Position numbers and translations under genes: made by a program
Assembly (NCBI RefSeq): GCF_004114425.1
Contig: NZ_RDQF01000021.1
Coordinates: 62,001 to 126,000, forward strand
Direction: 5' to 3'
Origin: Bradyrhizobium vignae
GTDB taxonomy: Bacteria; Pseudomonadota; Alphaproteobacteria; Rhizobiales; Xanthobacteraceae
DNA: 64,000 nt
Part shown: positions 26,302-37,643 of the stretch, in pieces
Layout of the letters: every line of letters begins with the position of its first letter
Numbering within the stretch: position 1 is the stretch's first letter
Notes under the pieces: model-generated
Told to the model about the DNA's origin: nothing
What the model saw: only the letters and a program-made list of their open reading frames with translations
Databases searched by the model: none

Positions 26302-28470
26302 ATGAATGCACGCAACAGCCTCTCCCGCCGCTCGCTGCTGACCGGCGGTCTCGCGGGCGGCTTCCTGCTCGCCTTCCATCTGCCGCTGCGCGCCGCAATC
26401 AACGAGCCGGTGCAGCCGCTCGACAACACCCAGGGAAAGTTCGCGCCCAACGCGTTCATCCGCATCGACGAGACCGGCCGCACGGTGCTGATCATGCCGC
26501 AGGTCGAGATGGGCCAGGGCACGTACACGTCGATCTCCGCGGTACTCGCCGAGGAGCTGGATGCCGACTGGAGCAAGGTCGAGGTGCAGCACGCCCCGCC
26601 GAATGACAAGCTCTACGGCAATCCCACCTTCGGCCTGCAAGTCACCGGCAACTCCAACTCGATCCGCGCCTGGTGGCTGCCGCTGCGCAAGGCCGGCGCG
26701 ACCGCGCGCGCGATGCTGGTGCAGGCCGCAGCCGCCCAATGGGGCGTCGAGCCTGCAAGCTGCAGCGCGTCGAAGGGCGAGGTCGCGCATGACGCGAGCG
26801 GCCGCAAGCTCGGCTATGGCGAACTGGCGCTTGCCGCGCAGGCCCAGACGCCTCCGAAAGATGTCGCAATCAAGGATCCCAAGGACTTCGTCCTCATCGG
26901 TCAGCCGTTGAAGCGGCTCGATACGCCGGACAAGGTCAACGGCAAGGCGCTCTACGGCATCGACGCGATCCTCCCCGGCATGAAGATCGCCGCGATCGCC
27001 AATTGCCCGGTATTTGGTGGCAAGGTCGGCAAGGTCGACGACAGCGCCGCGACGAAAGTCGCCGGCGTGCGCAAGGTCGTCGTACTCGATGACGCAGTCG
27101 CCGTGATCGGCGATCACATGTGGGCGGCAAAGAAAGGTCTCGAAGCGCTCAAGATCGAGTGGAACGAGGGGTCGAACGCTGAGATCTCCACCAAGGACAT
27201 CTGGGACGATCTGCGCAAGGCCAGCCAGAAAGACGGCGCGATCGCCAGATCCGACGGCGACATCGCCAAGGCGCTGGCGAGCGGCGACAAGTTCGAAGCG
27301 GCTTACGAGCTGCCGTTCCTGGCGCATGCCTCGATGGAGCCGATCAACGCCACGGTGCACGTGAAGCCCGACTCCTGCGAGATCTGGACCGGCACGCAGA
27401 TCATGACGCGCGTGCAGTCGGAGGCGGCGAAGGCCGCGGGGCTGCCGGTCGACAAGGTCATCGTCAACAACCATCTGCTCGGCGGCGGCTTCGGCCGCAA
27501 GCTCGAGCCGGACATGGTTGTCGCGGCGGTCAAGATCGCAAAACAGGTCGACTACCCCGTGAAGGTGGTGTGGACCCGCGAGGAGGACATCCAGCACGAC
27601 GTCTACCGCCCGGTCTATCGCGATCAGATCACGGCGTCGCTGGTCGACGGCAAGGTCTCGGGGTGGAAGTACAAGGTCGCCGGCTCCGCCGTGCTGGCGC
27701 GCTGGCTGCCGCCGGCGTTCCAGAAGGGAATCGATATCGATGCAGTCGACGCTGCCGTCGATGCGCCCTACGACTTCGCCAACTTCCACGTCGAATATGT
27801 CCGTGCCGAACCGCTGTCGGTGCCGACAGGCTTCTGGCGCGGCGTCGGCCCGAACAACAATGTGTTCGCGGTCGAATGCGCGATGGACGAGCTCGCGCGC
27901 AAGGCGGGCAAGGACCCCATTGAATTCCGCAAGTCCATGCTGACGAAAAACCCGCGCATGCTGGCGGTGCTCGACCAGGTCGCGGAGAAATCCGGCTGGG
28001 GCCAACCGCTGCCTCCGCGCGTCGGCCGCGGCGTCTGCGTGCAGCCCTCATTCGCAAGCTTCATCGCGACGGTGGTCGAGGCCGAGATCGACGACATCGG
28101 CGAGATCACGCTCCGCCGCGTTACCTCGGTGGTCGACACCGGTATCGCGGTCAACCCCGATACGGTGAAGGCGCAGATCGAGGGTGGCTTGATCTTCGGC
28201 CTCACCGCCGCACTCTATGGCGAGATCACCATCGACAAGGGCCGCGTGCAGCAGTCGAACTTCCACGACTACCGCATGATGCGCATCAACGAGACGCCGA
28301 AGATCGAGGTGATCGTCGTCAAGAGCGGCGAGGCGCCGGGCGGCATCGGCGAGGCCGGCGTCAATGCCGGACCACCGGCGTTGCGCAACGCGATTTATGC
28401 GGCAACCGGTGTGGCGCTGCGGCGCCTGCCAATCGATCGGAAACTGCTGGCTGCGGGGAAGAAGGCATGA
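26302..28470 (+). CDS. molybdopterin-binding subunit of an aldehyde/isoquinoline oxidoreductase (IorB-like)
   Basis: A 722-residue catalytic subunit. Its N-terminus ([20 protein letters not shown]) is a twin-arginine signal, so the folded enzyme is periplasmic. It has the duplicated arrangement typical of the IorB branch, with [20 protein letters not shown] near residue 55 and [20 protein letters not shown] near residue 390. The C-terminal [23 protein letters not shown] contains the active-site glutamate (GEAG). Typical substrates are N-heterocycles or aldehydes hydroxylated with water. It starts eight bases after the 2Fe-2S gene and overlaps the cytochrome gene by four bases (ATGA). Maturation genes such as xdhC are not nearby. 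Confidence 0.93.
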   Translation: MNARNSLSRRSLLTGGLAGGFLLAFHLPLRAAINEPVQPLDNTQGKFAPNAFIRIDETGRTVLIMPQVEMGQGTYTSISAVLAEELDADWSKVEVQHAPPNDKLYGNPTFGLQVTGNSNSIRAWWLPLRKAGATARAMLVQAAAAQWGVEPASCSASKGEVAHDASGRKLGYGELALAAQAQTPPKDVAIKDPKDFVLIGQPLKRLDTPDKVNGKALYGIDAILPGMKIAAIANCPVFGGKVGKVDDSAATKVAGVRKVVVLDDAVAVIGDHMWAAKKGLEALKIEWNEGSNAEISTKDIWDDLRKASQKDGAIARSDGDIAKALASGDKFEAAYELPFLAHASMEPINATVHVKPDSCEIWTGTQIMTRVQSEAAKAAGLPVDKVIVNNHLLGGGFGRKLEPDMVVAAVKIAKQVDYPVKVVWTREEDIQHDVYRPVYRDQITASLVDGKVSGWKYKVAGSAVLARWLPPAFQKGIDIDAVDAAVDAPYDFANFHVEYVRAEPLSVPTGFWRGVGPNNNVFAVECAMDELARKAGKDPIEFRKSMLTKNPRMLAVLDQVAEKSGWGQPLPPRVGRGVCVQPSFASFIATVVEAEIDDIGEITLRRVTSVVDTGIAVNPDTVKAQIEGGLIFGLTAALYGEITIDKGRVQQSNFHDYRMMRINETPKIEVIVVKSGEAPGGIGEAGVNAGPPALRNAIYAATGVALRRLPIDRKLLAAGKKA

Positions 28471-29810
28471 GCGGCAAGATGCGTATCCTCACGAGCCTGC
28501 TCGTGATCGCCATCGTCGCGGTGGCGCTCGGCGTCTGGATCATCCGCGGGCCCGGCCCGCTCGACTTTGCAGGCGGCACCAAGGTGGCGCTGGCGGACTA
28601 CCGCGCCGGCAAGCCGACGGGCGTGCCGGCCAAGCTGGAGAAGGCAAGCCTGGCCGAACGCGGTGAGTATCTCGCAAAGGCGGCCGACTGCATGGTCTGC
28701 CACACCAAGCCTGGCGAGAAGGAGTATTCCGGCGGGCTCGCCTTCAAGCTGCCGTTCGGCACGCTCTATTCGACCAACATCACCCCGGACAAGGACACCG
28801 GCATCGGCAATTACAGCGATCAGGATTTCCTGAACGCGGTCCAGCACGGCAAGCGCCGTGACGGCGCGCGGCTCTATCCGGCGATGCCGTACACGTCCTA
28901 CACCTTCATGACCGACGAGGACGTGCTGGCGGTGAAGGCCTATCTGTTCAGCCTGCCGGCGGTGCGCGCCAAGGCGCCCGAGAACACGCTGTCCTTCCCG
29001 TTCAACCAGCGCTGGGCGATGATTGTCTGGTCGGCGGTGTTCAATCCGGATACGCGCTTTGCGCCTGATACCTCGAAGAGCCCGGAGTGGAATCGTGGTG
29101 CGTATCTCGTCGAGGCGCTGGCGCATTGCGGCGAATGCCACACCCCGCGCAATCTCGGCTTCGCGCTCGACAACCGCAAGAAGTTCGCCGGCGCCATCAC
29201 GGCGGGCTGGCGCGCCTTCAACATTTCTTCCGACAAGGCGACCGGTCTCGGCAACTGGAGCGATCAGGATCTGATCTCGTATCTGTCGCTCGGCCATGCA
29301 CCTAGCCACGGCTCGGCCTCGGGTCCGATGGGTGAAGCGGTCGACCACAGTTTCAGCCGGTTCGCACCCGAAGACATCAGCAGCATCGTTGCCTACTTGC
29401 GCAGCGTGCCGCCGCAGCCCTCGCCCGACCTGCCGGCCACCACGGCGCCCGTCGCCCCCGCCTCGCACCGCGACGGCGTCACCGCGGACGCGCGCGGCAA
29501 GAAGGTGTTCGCCAGCGCCTGCGCCAGCTGCCACGGCTGGAGCGGCGAGAGCCCTGTCTCGCCGATGGCGACGCTGACCGGCACCTGGGCCGTCAACGAC
29601 CCCGCCGCCACCAACGTCGCGCAGATCGTGATCTCGGGCACCAAGCGGCATACGCCTGATGGTGCACTGTCGATGCCCGCGTTCGGCAATGCGTATACCG
29701 ACGACGAGATCGCGGCGGTGGCGAACTACGTCACGGCGCGGTTCGGTGCGAAGGGCTCGAAGCTGACGGCGAAGGACGTGGCGGAGTTGCGGGGTCAGAC
29801 GGCGGAGTAG
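28467..29810 (+). CDS. membrane-anchored triheme cytochrome c, dehydrogenase electron acceptor subunit
   Basis: A 447-residue protein with an N-terminal hydrophobic anchor (ILTSLLVIAIVAVALGVWII) and three c-type heme motifs, CMVCH (75-79), CGECH (221-225) and CASCH (352-356). This is the organisation of the cytochrome subunits of acetic-acid-bacterial alcohol and aldehyde dehydrogenases. It would pass electrons from the molybdenum enzyme to the ubiquinone pool or a terminal oxidase. Methionine ligands are plausible in MPYTSYTFM and SMPAFGN. It is the last gene of the operon. Confidence 0.93.
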   Translation: MSGKMRILTSLLVIAIVAVALGVWIIRGPGPLDFAGGTKVALADYRAGKPTGVPAKLEKASLAERGEYLAKAADCMVCHTKPGEKEYSGGLAFKLPFGTLYSTNITPDKDTGIGNYSDQDFLNAVQHGKRRDGARLYPAMPYTSYTFMTDEDVLAVKAYLFSLPAVRAKAPENTLSFPFNQRWAMIVWSAVFNPDTRFAPDTSKSPEWNRGAYLVEALAHCGECHTPRNLGFALDNRKKFAGAITAGWRAFNISSDKATGLGNWSDQDLISYLSLGHAPSHGSASGPMGEAVDHSFSRFAPEDISSIVAYLRSVPPQPSPDLPATTAPVAPASHRDGVTADARGKKVFASACASCHGWSGESPVSPMATLTGTWAVNDPAATNVAQIVISGTKRHTPDGALSMPAFGNAYTDDEIAAVANYVTARFGAKGSKLTAKDVAELRGQTAE

Positions 29811-29864
29811 CGCGCCGCTCTTACCCTCCCCTGGAGGGTGGCAGGGGCGATTGCTGCATGACCG

Positions 29865-30689
29865 TCAACTCAACCAGAACTTCGGCGTCGCGGGCTCCAG
29901 CCTTCCGCCCACACGCACCGGCGCGATCCTGAGCGCGAGGCCCGTTGCATCGTCCGTCTCGACCGCAACGGCGCTGAGCGTCGCAGCGCCTGCGGCCGGC
30001 TCGAAGCGCCCCGACGGAATCCCCGTGGTGAACCGGCGCAGCGGCTCTTCCTTCTGCATGCCGATGATGGAGTCGTAATCGCCGGTCATGCCGGCGTCGG
30101 TCATGTAGGCGGTGCCGCCGGACAGGATCTGGTGGTCGGCGGTCGGGACATGCGTGTGGGTGCCGACGACGAGGCTGGCGCGACCGTCGCAGAAGAAGCC
30201 GATGCCCTGTTTCTCGCTGCTCGCCTCGCAATGGAAGTCGACGACGATGGCGTCGGCGGCGACGCCGAGCGGGCAGGCTCCCAATTCGCGCTCGAGCGCG
30301 GCGAAGGGATCGTCGAACGGGGTCATGAACACGCGGCCCAAAGCGTTGACGACGAGTGCATGCTTGCCGTTCTTGGTCTCGACCAAGGCGGCGCCGCGGC
30401 CGGGCGTGCCGCGCGGATAGTTCGCGGGCCGCACCAGGCGGTCGGCGCGCTCGATGAAGACGAGCGCCTCGCGCTGATCCCAGGAATGATTGCCGAGCGT
30501 CACCGCGTCGGCGCCGGCCTCGAGAAACTCCTGGTAGATCGCTTCCGTGATGCCGAAGCCGCCGGCCGAATTCTCGCCGTTGACCACGACGAAATCGAGC
30601 GACCAGTCCTTGACCATGCCGGGCAGATATTCGGCGACGGCCTCGCGCCCGCTACGGCCGACGACGTCACCCACGAAGAGAATGCGCAA
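29865..30689 (-). CDS. TIGR00282 family metallophosphoesterase (YmdB-like)
   Basis: A 274-residue phosphodiesterase that acts on 2',3'-cyclic nucleotides in characterised relatives. The opening RILFVGDVVGRSGREAV (metal ligand D8), VVNGENSAGGFGI, LGNHSWDQRE and VGTHTHVPTADHQIL are the family blocks. The start codon is TTG (30689), supported by a GGAG site eight bases upstream and by the invariant N-terminal motif starting at the next residue. It overlaps the 3' end of the 5-FCL gene by 23 bp, so the two are cotranscribed. It converges with the cytochrome gene; a GC-rich hairpin lies in the 54-bp gap. Confidence 0.93.
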   Translation of the reverse strand: MRILFVGDVVGRSGREAVAEYLPGMVKDWSLDFVVVNGENSAGGFGITEAIYQEFLEAGADAVTLGNHSWDQREALVFIERADRLVRPANYPRGTPGRGAALVETKNGKHALVVNALGRVFMTPFDDPFAALERELGACPLGVAADAIVVDFHCEASSEKQGIGFFCDGRASLVVGTHTHVPTADHQILSGGTAYMTDAGMTGDYDSIIGMQKEEPLRRFTTGIPSGRFEPAAGAATLSAVAVETDDATGLALRIAPVRVGGRLEPATPKFWLS

Positions 30690-31263
30690 CTTCAGAACTC
30701 CGGAAATCGAACACGTCCGTTTCCGTTAGCACATAATCCAGCGCGACGTCGTGCGATAGTGCCGGAACCGTCTCGATCTCCTGTGCTGCAAACGCAAGGC
30801 CGATGCCGACGATGTGCTTGGCTTTCCGCAGATGCGCGAAGGTGAAATCGTAATGTCCCGCGCCATAGCCGATGCGATGGCCGAGGCGGTCGAACGCGGC
30901 GAGCGGCGTCAGCATGATATCGGGGACGACCTCGGCCGCTGCAGGCGACGGCTCGGGAATGCCGAGTGGGCCGAGCATCAGGCGATCGTTCGGATGGAAG
31001 AGGCGGAAGATCAGCGACTGGCCGCGCGCAGTGACGCAAGGCAGCGCCAGCCTCGCGCCCTCCTCCGCGAGCTTGGTCAAAAGCGGCATCGGATCGATCT
31101 CGCTGCGGATCGGCGAATAGCCGGAGACGATGCTGCCCGGCAGCAGCTTGAACGGCAGCCCGCGCTTGGCGAGCTTTGCGGCGGCGGCAGTGCGCTTCTT
31201 CTCGCTCAGCGCATCGCGCTTGGCGAGGGCTTTGGCGCGGAGCTCGGATTTCGAGTTGGACAT
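30667..31263 (-). CDS. 5-formyltetrahydrofolate cyclo-ligase
   Basis: A 198-residue enzyme that converts 5-formyl-THF to 5,10-methenyl-THF with ATP. The family motif GYGAGHYD with the preceding RLGHRI is present, as is the N-terminal RAKALAKRDALSEKKR. The ATG at 31263 (MSNSKSEL) follows GGGGACC; the longer frame upstream reads through a repeat. In alphaproteobacteria and beyond this gene commonly lies just downstream of 6S RNA and zapA, which is exactly the layout here. Confidence 0.95.
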   Translation of the reverse strand: MSNSKSELRAKALAKRDALSEKKRTAAAAKLAKRGLPFKLLPGSIVSGYSPIRSEIDPMPLLTKLAEEGARLALPCVTARGQSLIFRLFHPNDRLMLGPLGIPEPSPAAAEVVPDIMLTPLAAFDRLGHRIGYGAGHYDFTFAHLRKAKHIVGIGLAFAAQEIETVPALSHDVALDYVLTETDVFDFRSSEVAHSLRG

Positions 31264-31278
31264 GTGCTGGTCCCCCAA

Positions 31279-31417
31279 AGTCATCACCCGCCTTGTGCGC
31301 CATTGCGCACTGGAGCAGGCGATCCAGTATTCCAGAGCCGGTGGTGATTCACACAAAGGCCGCGGCGTACTGGATGCCCCGCCCCCGTACGCAATTGCGC
31401 ACCAGGCGGAGCATGAC
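31279..31417. repeat. palindromic intergenic repeat, family B (copy 2)
   Basis: About 140 bp between the 5-FCL gene and the 6S RNA candidate. It shares GTCATCACCCGC, GATCCAGTATTCCAGAG, GGCCGCGGCGTACTGGATGC and a closing GCATGAC with the copy at 42659-42758. The two hairpin loops are enlarged here by imperfect insertions (around TTGTGCGCCATTGCGC and GTACGCAATTGCGCACC), which themselves pair with each other. Confidence 0.78.
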
Positions 31418-31485
31418 ACCTGTTGAACCGGCCGCAGTCGTTTCAACAAGCACAAATCAAGCAGACAACAAATCAAGCAGACAAG

Positions 31486-31639
31486 TGCGAAGCCGCGTAC
31501 GCCGTTGAAGCACTCGATCCCGGAGTTCCCTACGAAAGTAGGTGGGCACCATATGTCCGGGCCCACGGGCCCGGCCAGGGACAGTTCCCTAAAGGATCGA
31601 TAAGGCCCCGGGGATATATGGCTCCTGACGCACGTCGCA
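31486..31639 (-). ncRNA. ssrS: 6S RNA (candidate)
   Basis: Located between zapA and the 5-FCL gene on the same strand, the conserved place of 6S RNA. The minus-strand sequence folds into one long irregular hairpin. The ends pair as TGCGA with TCGCA, then CGTGCGTC with GGCGTACG (eight pairs, two of them G-U). Inside, CCATAT pairs with ATATGG, and the tip is a strong CCGGGCCC/GGGCCCGG hairpin. Length of about 154 nt fits the family. 6S RNA binds RNA polymerase holoenzyme in stationary phase. The ends are approximate and no covariance search was possible. Confidence 0.72.
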
Positions 31640-31847
31640 GCCTCGCTCAGGCAATCTAACAACGATACTGACGAATCGCCAGCCCGAGTCGCGGCTGGTT
31701 CGCAACTCCTTGCGCGAGAGGTCGACGCGCGAAGCGCGGCGGGTGAGGGCTCTCTCCTCCTGGGGGTTCTCGCCCAGCGGAAACACCCTCTCCGCAACCC
31801 TCCCCCGCGAGCGCAGGGCTATCGCATCTGAGATCCTTTCCCTGCGG

Positions 31848-31893
31848 CCATCCTTCGAGACGCCCGCCTTAGGCGGGCTCTCGAAGGACGAGG
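31848..31893. repeat. palindromic repeat, family A (copy 2), inside a larger inverted repeat
   Basis: Inverted repeat CATCCTTCGAGACGCCCGCC / GGCGGGCTCTCGAAGGACG. It lies inside a larger pair of arms, AGGGCTATCGCAT (about 31815) and ATATGCGATAGCCCTG (about 31920), and the same nested arrangement occurs at 58195-58415. Confidence 0.78.
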
Positions 31894-31979
31894 CGTGCGC
31901 GCAGGCTGCAGCCACGACCCATATGCGATAGCCCTGCCCGCGAGCTGGGGAGGGAGCGCACCGGTCGCGTGGCTCTCGC

Positions 31980-32363
31980 CTACCCGATCGCAATCCCGTT
32001 GCCGACGGTGCGGTTCAGCACCTGGGTCGACTTCTCGATGCGTTCGGCGGCGGCGTTCAGTGCGTTGACCACGGCGGTCTGCGTCATCCTGGCGCGCTCG
32101 ACGGCGGCGTTGCGGAAATCCCGGAGCTCGGTCAGCTCCTGCTCGAGGGTTCGGACACGGTTGCTGGTGTCGATCAATTCGTCACACACGGTCAGCGCCG
32201 CCATCACGGTGAGCCGCGCATCGCCGATCTCGCCGAATTTTCCGCGCAGCGACTGGATGCGTGTCTCCAGGGTTTCGGCGAGCTTGAGCAGCCGCACCTC
32301 CTGGCCCTCCTCGCAGGCCATGCGGTATTGCCGGCCGTTGATGGTGACGTTGATGTGGCTCAT
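31980..32363 (-). CDS. zapA: cell division protein ZapA
   Basis: A 127-residue FtsZ-associated protein. It begins SHINVTINGRQYRMACEEGQ, the conserved ZapA globular head, and continues into a coiled coil (LTVCDELIDTSNRVRTLEQE and onward) that mediates dimer and tetramer formation. ZapA bundles FtsZ filaments at midcell. It overlaps the DUF4164 gene start-to-stop by four bases. It precedes the 6S RNA candidate. Confidence 0.93.
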   Translation of the reverse strand: MSHINVTINGRQYRMACEEGQEVRLLKLAETLETRIQSLRGKFGEIGDARLTVMAALTVCDELIDTSNRVRTLEQELTELRDFRNAAVERARMTQTAVVNALNAAAERIEKSTQVLNRTVGNGIAIG

Positions 32364-32680
32364 CCGTCCTCTCCGGTATCGAGCACCGAGCGTATCGTGA
32401 CGATTGCGGAATCCAGCCGGTCAGAGATCTCGCGATTGGCGCGCTCGAGCTTGCGCGCCTTCACCAGTGCGCCGTCGAGCTCGTCGGCAAGGCGCGAGCG
32501 ATCCGCGCCGAGCGCCTGAATCCGCGCCGCGAGCTCGTTCTCGTCGCGATCGGCATCGCGCCGCCGCTCCACCGCACTTTCGAGCGCGTCGAGCGCCGCC
32601 GTGAGCCGGCGGGTCGCAATCTCGATCTCGACGGCAGATGACTCCGTCATGGCGGAACTGTTTGATACGCGATCGTTCAT
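32360..32680 (-). CDS. DUF4164 coiled-coil protein
   Basis: A 106-residue, mostly alpha-helical protein (EIEIATRRLTAALDALESAV, then ERRRDADRDENELAARIQAL and LVKARKLERANREISDRL). This is the pattern of the small DUF4164 family found directly ahead of zapA in Rhizobiales. The start was placed at MNDRVSN (32680); an ATG at 32650 is an alternative. Tight coupling to zapA (ATGA overlap) suggests a ZapB-like partner role in division, which is inference. Confidence 0.8.
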   Translation of the reverse strand: MNDRVSNSSAMTESSAVEIEIATRRLTAALDALESAVERRRDADRDENELAARIQALGADRSRLADELDGALVKARKLERANREISDRLDSAIVTIRSVLDTGEDG

Positions 32681-33083
32681 GCAGTCAGCGGCGGAACCTG
32701 GCGGCCTTTGCCCAGTGGCCTTTCCCTGGAGCTTGCCGTCCGGCAAAAGACTCGGTTCGGCAAGCGGTTAGAAGCAGAAATTTACGTGGCAGGAAAGCCC
32801 AGCGCAACGCCGCCGCAAAGCTATGCACCGATAGATGGGATCCGGCATCCCGGCCTACCGGTTCCCGTGTGCATGATCTTTCGGAAAACGGTTCCCACTT
32901 TCCGGATCATGCCTTGATAATACCTGGATGATACTTGGGCGATTTTTCGCGCTCGGAACGCGCTTGATTGCCTTGGACTCCCGGAACCGAGATGCTATCC
33001 AGCCCCAGCTCCCGTGACCGCCAGTCTCGATCCAGCGCGGCGCACACGGCCATCAAGCACCTCATTCCAGACGGATTTTCACC
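32681..33083. promoter_or_regulatory. divergent region between DUF4164-zapA and tkt
   Basis: A 400-bp gap that must contain the promoters of both flanking operons. It holds the RPE-like repeat at 32870-32913. No CbbR-type operator or riboswitch could be recognised by eye. Confidence 0.4.
32870..32913. repeat. RPE-like palindromic repeat, family F (copy 2)
   Basis: GCATGATC/GATCATGC outer arms with CGGAAA/TTTCCG inner arms and a short loop containing CGGTTCCCA. It matches the second half of the element at 24317-24420. Confidence 0.8.
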
Positions 33084-35099
<2,016 letters not shown>

Positions 35100-35249
35100 G
35101 AGTTGAGCTTGCCGCAAAAAAGGACTACGTAATCTCCCATATGATCAAGCACCGCCCGGCCGAACCGGGCGTCCGCCCCTAAAAAACCCTCGCAAGCGCG
35201 CCAAGCGCGCGTTGTGCGGGATGACAACGGTCATTGAAGGAGACGAAAC

Positions 35250-36257
35250 ATGGCAGTCCGCGTCGGAATTAACGGTTTTGGCCGCATCGGCCGCAACGTC
35301 CTGCGGGCTATCGCCGAGTCAGGCCGCAAGGACATCGAGGTCGTCGGCATCAACGATCTCGGCCCGGTCGAGACCAACGCCCATCTCCTCCGCTACGACA
35401 GCGTCCATGGCCGTTTCCCCGGCACCGTCACCGTCGAGGGCGACTCCATCAGCCTCGGCAGCGGCAAGATCAAGGTGACCGCCGAGCGCGATCCTTCGAA
35501 GCTGCCGTGGAAGGATCTCGGCGTCGACATCGCGCTGGAATGCACCGGCATCTTCACCTCGAAGGACAAGGCTTCCGCGCATCTGACCGCCGGCGCCAAG
35601 CGTGTGCTGGTCTCCGCGCCCGCCGACGGCGCCGACGCCACCATCGTCTACGGCGTCAATCACGAGACGCTGACCAGGGATCACCTCGTCGTCTCCAACG
35701 GAAGCTGCACCACCAACTGCCTCGCGCCGGTCGCCAAGGTGCTGAACGATCTCGTCGGCATCGAGACCGGCTTCATGACCACGATCCACGCTTACACCGG
35801 CGACCAGCCGACGCTGGACACGCTGCACAAGGATCTCTACCGCGGCCGCGCCGCGGCGATGTCGATGATCCCGACCTCGACCGGCGCTGCGAAGGCGATC
35901 GGCCTCGTGCTGCCGGAACTCAAGGGCAAGCTCGACGGCGTCGCGATCCGCGTGCCGACCCCGAACGTCTCGGTCGTCGACCTCAAGATCGTCGCCAAGC
36001 GCGCCACCGACGCCAAGGAAGTCAACGCGGCGATGAAGCGCGCCAGCGAGCAGCAGCTCAAGGGCATCCTCGGCTACACCAACGCGCCGAACGTCTCGAT
36101 CGACTTCAACCACGACCCGCACTCCTCGACCTTCCACGAGGACCAGACCAAGGTGCAGAACGGCACGCTGGTGCGCGTGATGTCCTGGTACGACAACGAG
36201 TGGGGGTTCTCGAACCGCATGGCGGACACCGCCGTCGCGATGAGCAAGGTGATCTGA
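35250..36257 (+). CDS. gap: type I glyceraldehyde-3-phosphate dehydrogenase
   Basis: A 335-residue glycolytic and gluconeogenic enzyme. It starts [20 protein letters not shown] (NAD-binding), has the active-site [12 protein letters not shown] with C153, and the C-terminal [22 protein letters not shown] lies directly before the ATG. The gap to tkt is 150 bp and holds a GC-rich hairpin (GCCCGG/CCGGGC) without a clear T-run. Confidence 0.97.
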   Translation: MAVRVGINGFGRIGRNVLRAIAESGRKDIEVVGINDLGPVETNAHLLRYDSVHGRFPGTVTVEGDSISLGSGKIKVTAERDPSKLPWKDLGVDIALECTGIFTSKDKASAHLTAGAKRVLVSAPADGADATIVYGVNHETLTRDHLVVSNGSCTTNCLAPVAKVLNDLVGIETGFMTTIHAYTGDQPTLDTLHKDLYRGRAAAMSMIPTSTGAAKAIGLVLPELKGKLDGVAIRVPTPNVSVVDLKIVAKRATDAKEVNAAMKRASEQQLKGILGYTNAPNVSIDFNHDPHSSTFHEDQTKVQNGTLVRVMSWYDNEWGFSNRMADTAVAMSKVI

Positions 36258-36267
36258 GGACGCTCCA

Positions 36268-36396
36268 TGTCCCGGACGCGATGCAGCGTGAAACGCTGCT
36301 TCACAGATCCGGGACCCATCTCAACCGCGGGACTCGCCGCAACGTGGGTCCCGGTTCTGCACAGCAGCGCTGCGCGCCGCGGTGCGCCCGGGACAA
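36268..36396. repeat. palindromic intergenic repeat, family D (copy 1)
   Basis: About 130 bp between gap and pgk. Outer arms GTCCCGGACGCG and CGCCCGGGAC, with GCAGCG stems and a central GGGACCCA/TGGGTCCC pair. The same plan is found at 48705-48829 and 53691-53828. Confidence 0.78.
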
Positions 36397-36407
36397 GGGC
36401 CTCTCAG

Positions 36408-37604
36408 ATGACCAACAAATTCCGCACCCTCGACGACGTCGACGTGAAGGGCAAGCGCGTCTTGCTGCGCGTCGATCTCAACGTGCCCATGGAGAACGGG
36501 CGCGTCACCGATGCCACGCGGCTCGAGCGCGTTGCGCCGACCATCAGCGAAATCTCGGACAAGGGCGGCAAGGTCATCCTGCTCGCGCATTTCGGCCGGC
36601 CGAAGGGACGCGATGCCAAGGACTCGCTCAAGCCGGTTGCCGAAGCGCTGTCCAAGGTGGTGAAAAAACCCGTCGCCTTCGCCGACGATTGCATCGGCGA
36701 GCCCGCAGCACAGGCGGTGGCCGGCCTGAAGGACGGCGACATCCTGTGTCTCGAAAACACCCGCTTCCACAAGGAAGAGGAAAAGAACGATCCTGCCTTC
36801 GTCGCGGAGCTCGCCAAGCTCGGCGACATCTGGGTCAATGACGCCTTCTCGGCCGCACACCGCGCCCACGCCTCGACCGAAGGCCTCGGTCACAAGCTGC
36901 CCGCCTATGCAGGCCGCACCATGCAGGCCGAGCTCGATGCGCTGGAGAAGGCGCTGGGGTCGCCGACCAAGCCTGTGATCGCGATCATCGGCGGCGCAAA
37001 AGTCTCGACCAAGATCGACCTGCTGGAAAACCTCGTCACCAAGGTCGATGCGCTCGTGATCGGCGGCGGCATGGCCAACACCTTCCTGCACGCGCAGGGC
37101 GTTGCGATCGGCAAGTCGCTGGCCGAGAAGGACCTCGCGCCGACCGCGCTGCGCATCCTGGAGAAGGCGAACGCCGCCAACTGCGCCATCATCCTTCCCG
37201 TCGACGCCACCGTCGCCTACCATTTCGCCGCCAACGCGCCCGCGCATGCCTATGGGCTCGACGCGATCCCCGCCGACGGCATGATCCTCGACGTCGGCCC
37301 ACAATCGGTCGCGCGCGTCCACGCCGCGATCGACGATGCGGCGACGCTGGTCTGGAACGGACCGCTCGGGGCCTTCGAGCTGCAGCCGTTCGACCGCGGC
37401 ACGGTCGCGGCCGCCAAGCACGCCGCCGAGCGCACCAAGGCCAAGAAGCTGATCTCGATCGCGGGCGGCGGCGACACCGTCGCGGCGCTCAACCAGGCCC
37501 ATGTGGCCGGTGACTTCACCTATGTCTCCACCGCCGGTGGCGCGTTCCTTGAATGGATGGAAGGCAAGCCCCTGCCCGGCGTCGAAGTTCTGCGCACCAA
37601 GTAA
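36408..37604 (+). CDS. pgk: phosphoglycerate kinase
   Basis: A 398-residue kinase that interconverts 1,3-bisphosphoglycerate and 3-phosphoglycerate. It begins [20 protein letters not shown], then NVPMENG, contains [23 protein letters not shown] and [12 protein letters not shown], and ends with the nucleotide-binding GGGDTVAAL. The ATG at 36408 was chosen, since the longer frame upstream is the family D repeat. It lies between gap and fba in the same direction. Confidence 0.97.
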   Translation: MTNKFRTLDDVDVKGKRVLLRVDLNVPMENGRVTDATRLERVAPTISEISDKGGKVILLAHFGRPKGRDAKDSLKPVAEALSKVVKKPVAFADDCIGEPAAQAVAGLKDGDILCLENTRFHKEEEKNDPAFVAELAKLGDIWVNDAFSAAHRAHASTEGLGHKLPAYAGRTMQAELDALEKALGSPTKPVIAIIGGAKVSTKIDLLENLVTKVDALVIGGGMANTFLHAQGVAIGKSLAEKDLAPTALRILEKANAANCAIILPVDATVAYHFAANAPAHAYGLDAIPADGMILDVGPQSVARVHAAIDDAATLVWNGPLGAFELQPFDRGTVAAAKHAAERTKAKKLISIAGGGDTVAALNQAHVAGDFTYVSTAGGAFLEWMEGKPLPGVEVLRTK

Positions 37605-37643
37605 TCAAGCGGCCTTGCAGGCCCCAACGGGAGAAAAAGACAG

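Noticed and set aside
35100-35249. Terminator or riboswitch between tkt and gap
   Set aside because: The GCCCGG/CCGGGC hairpin lacks a following T-run and no riboswitch core could be recognised.
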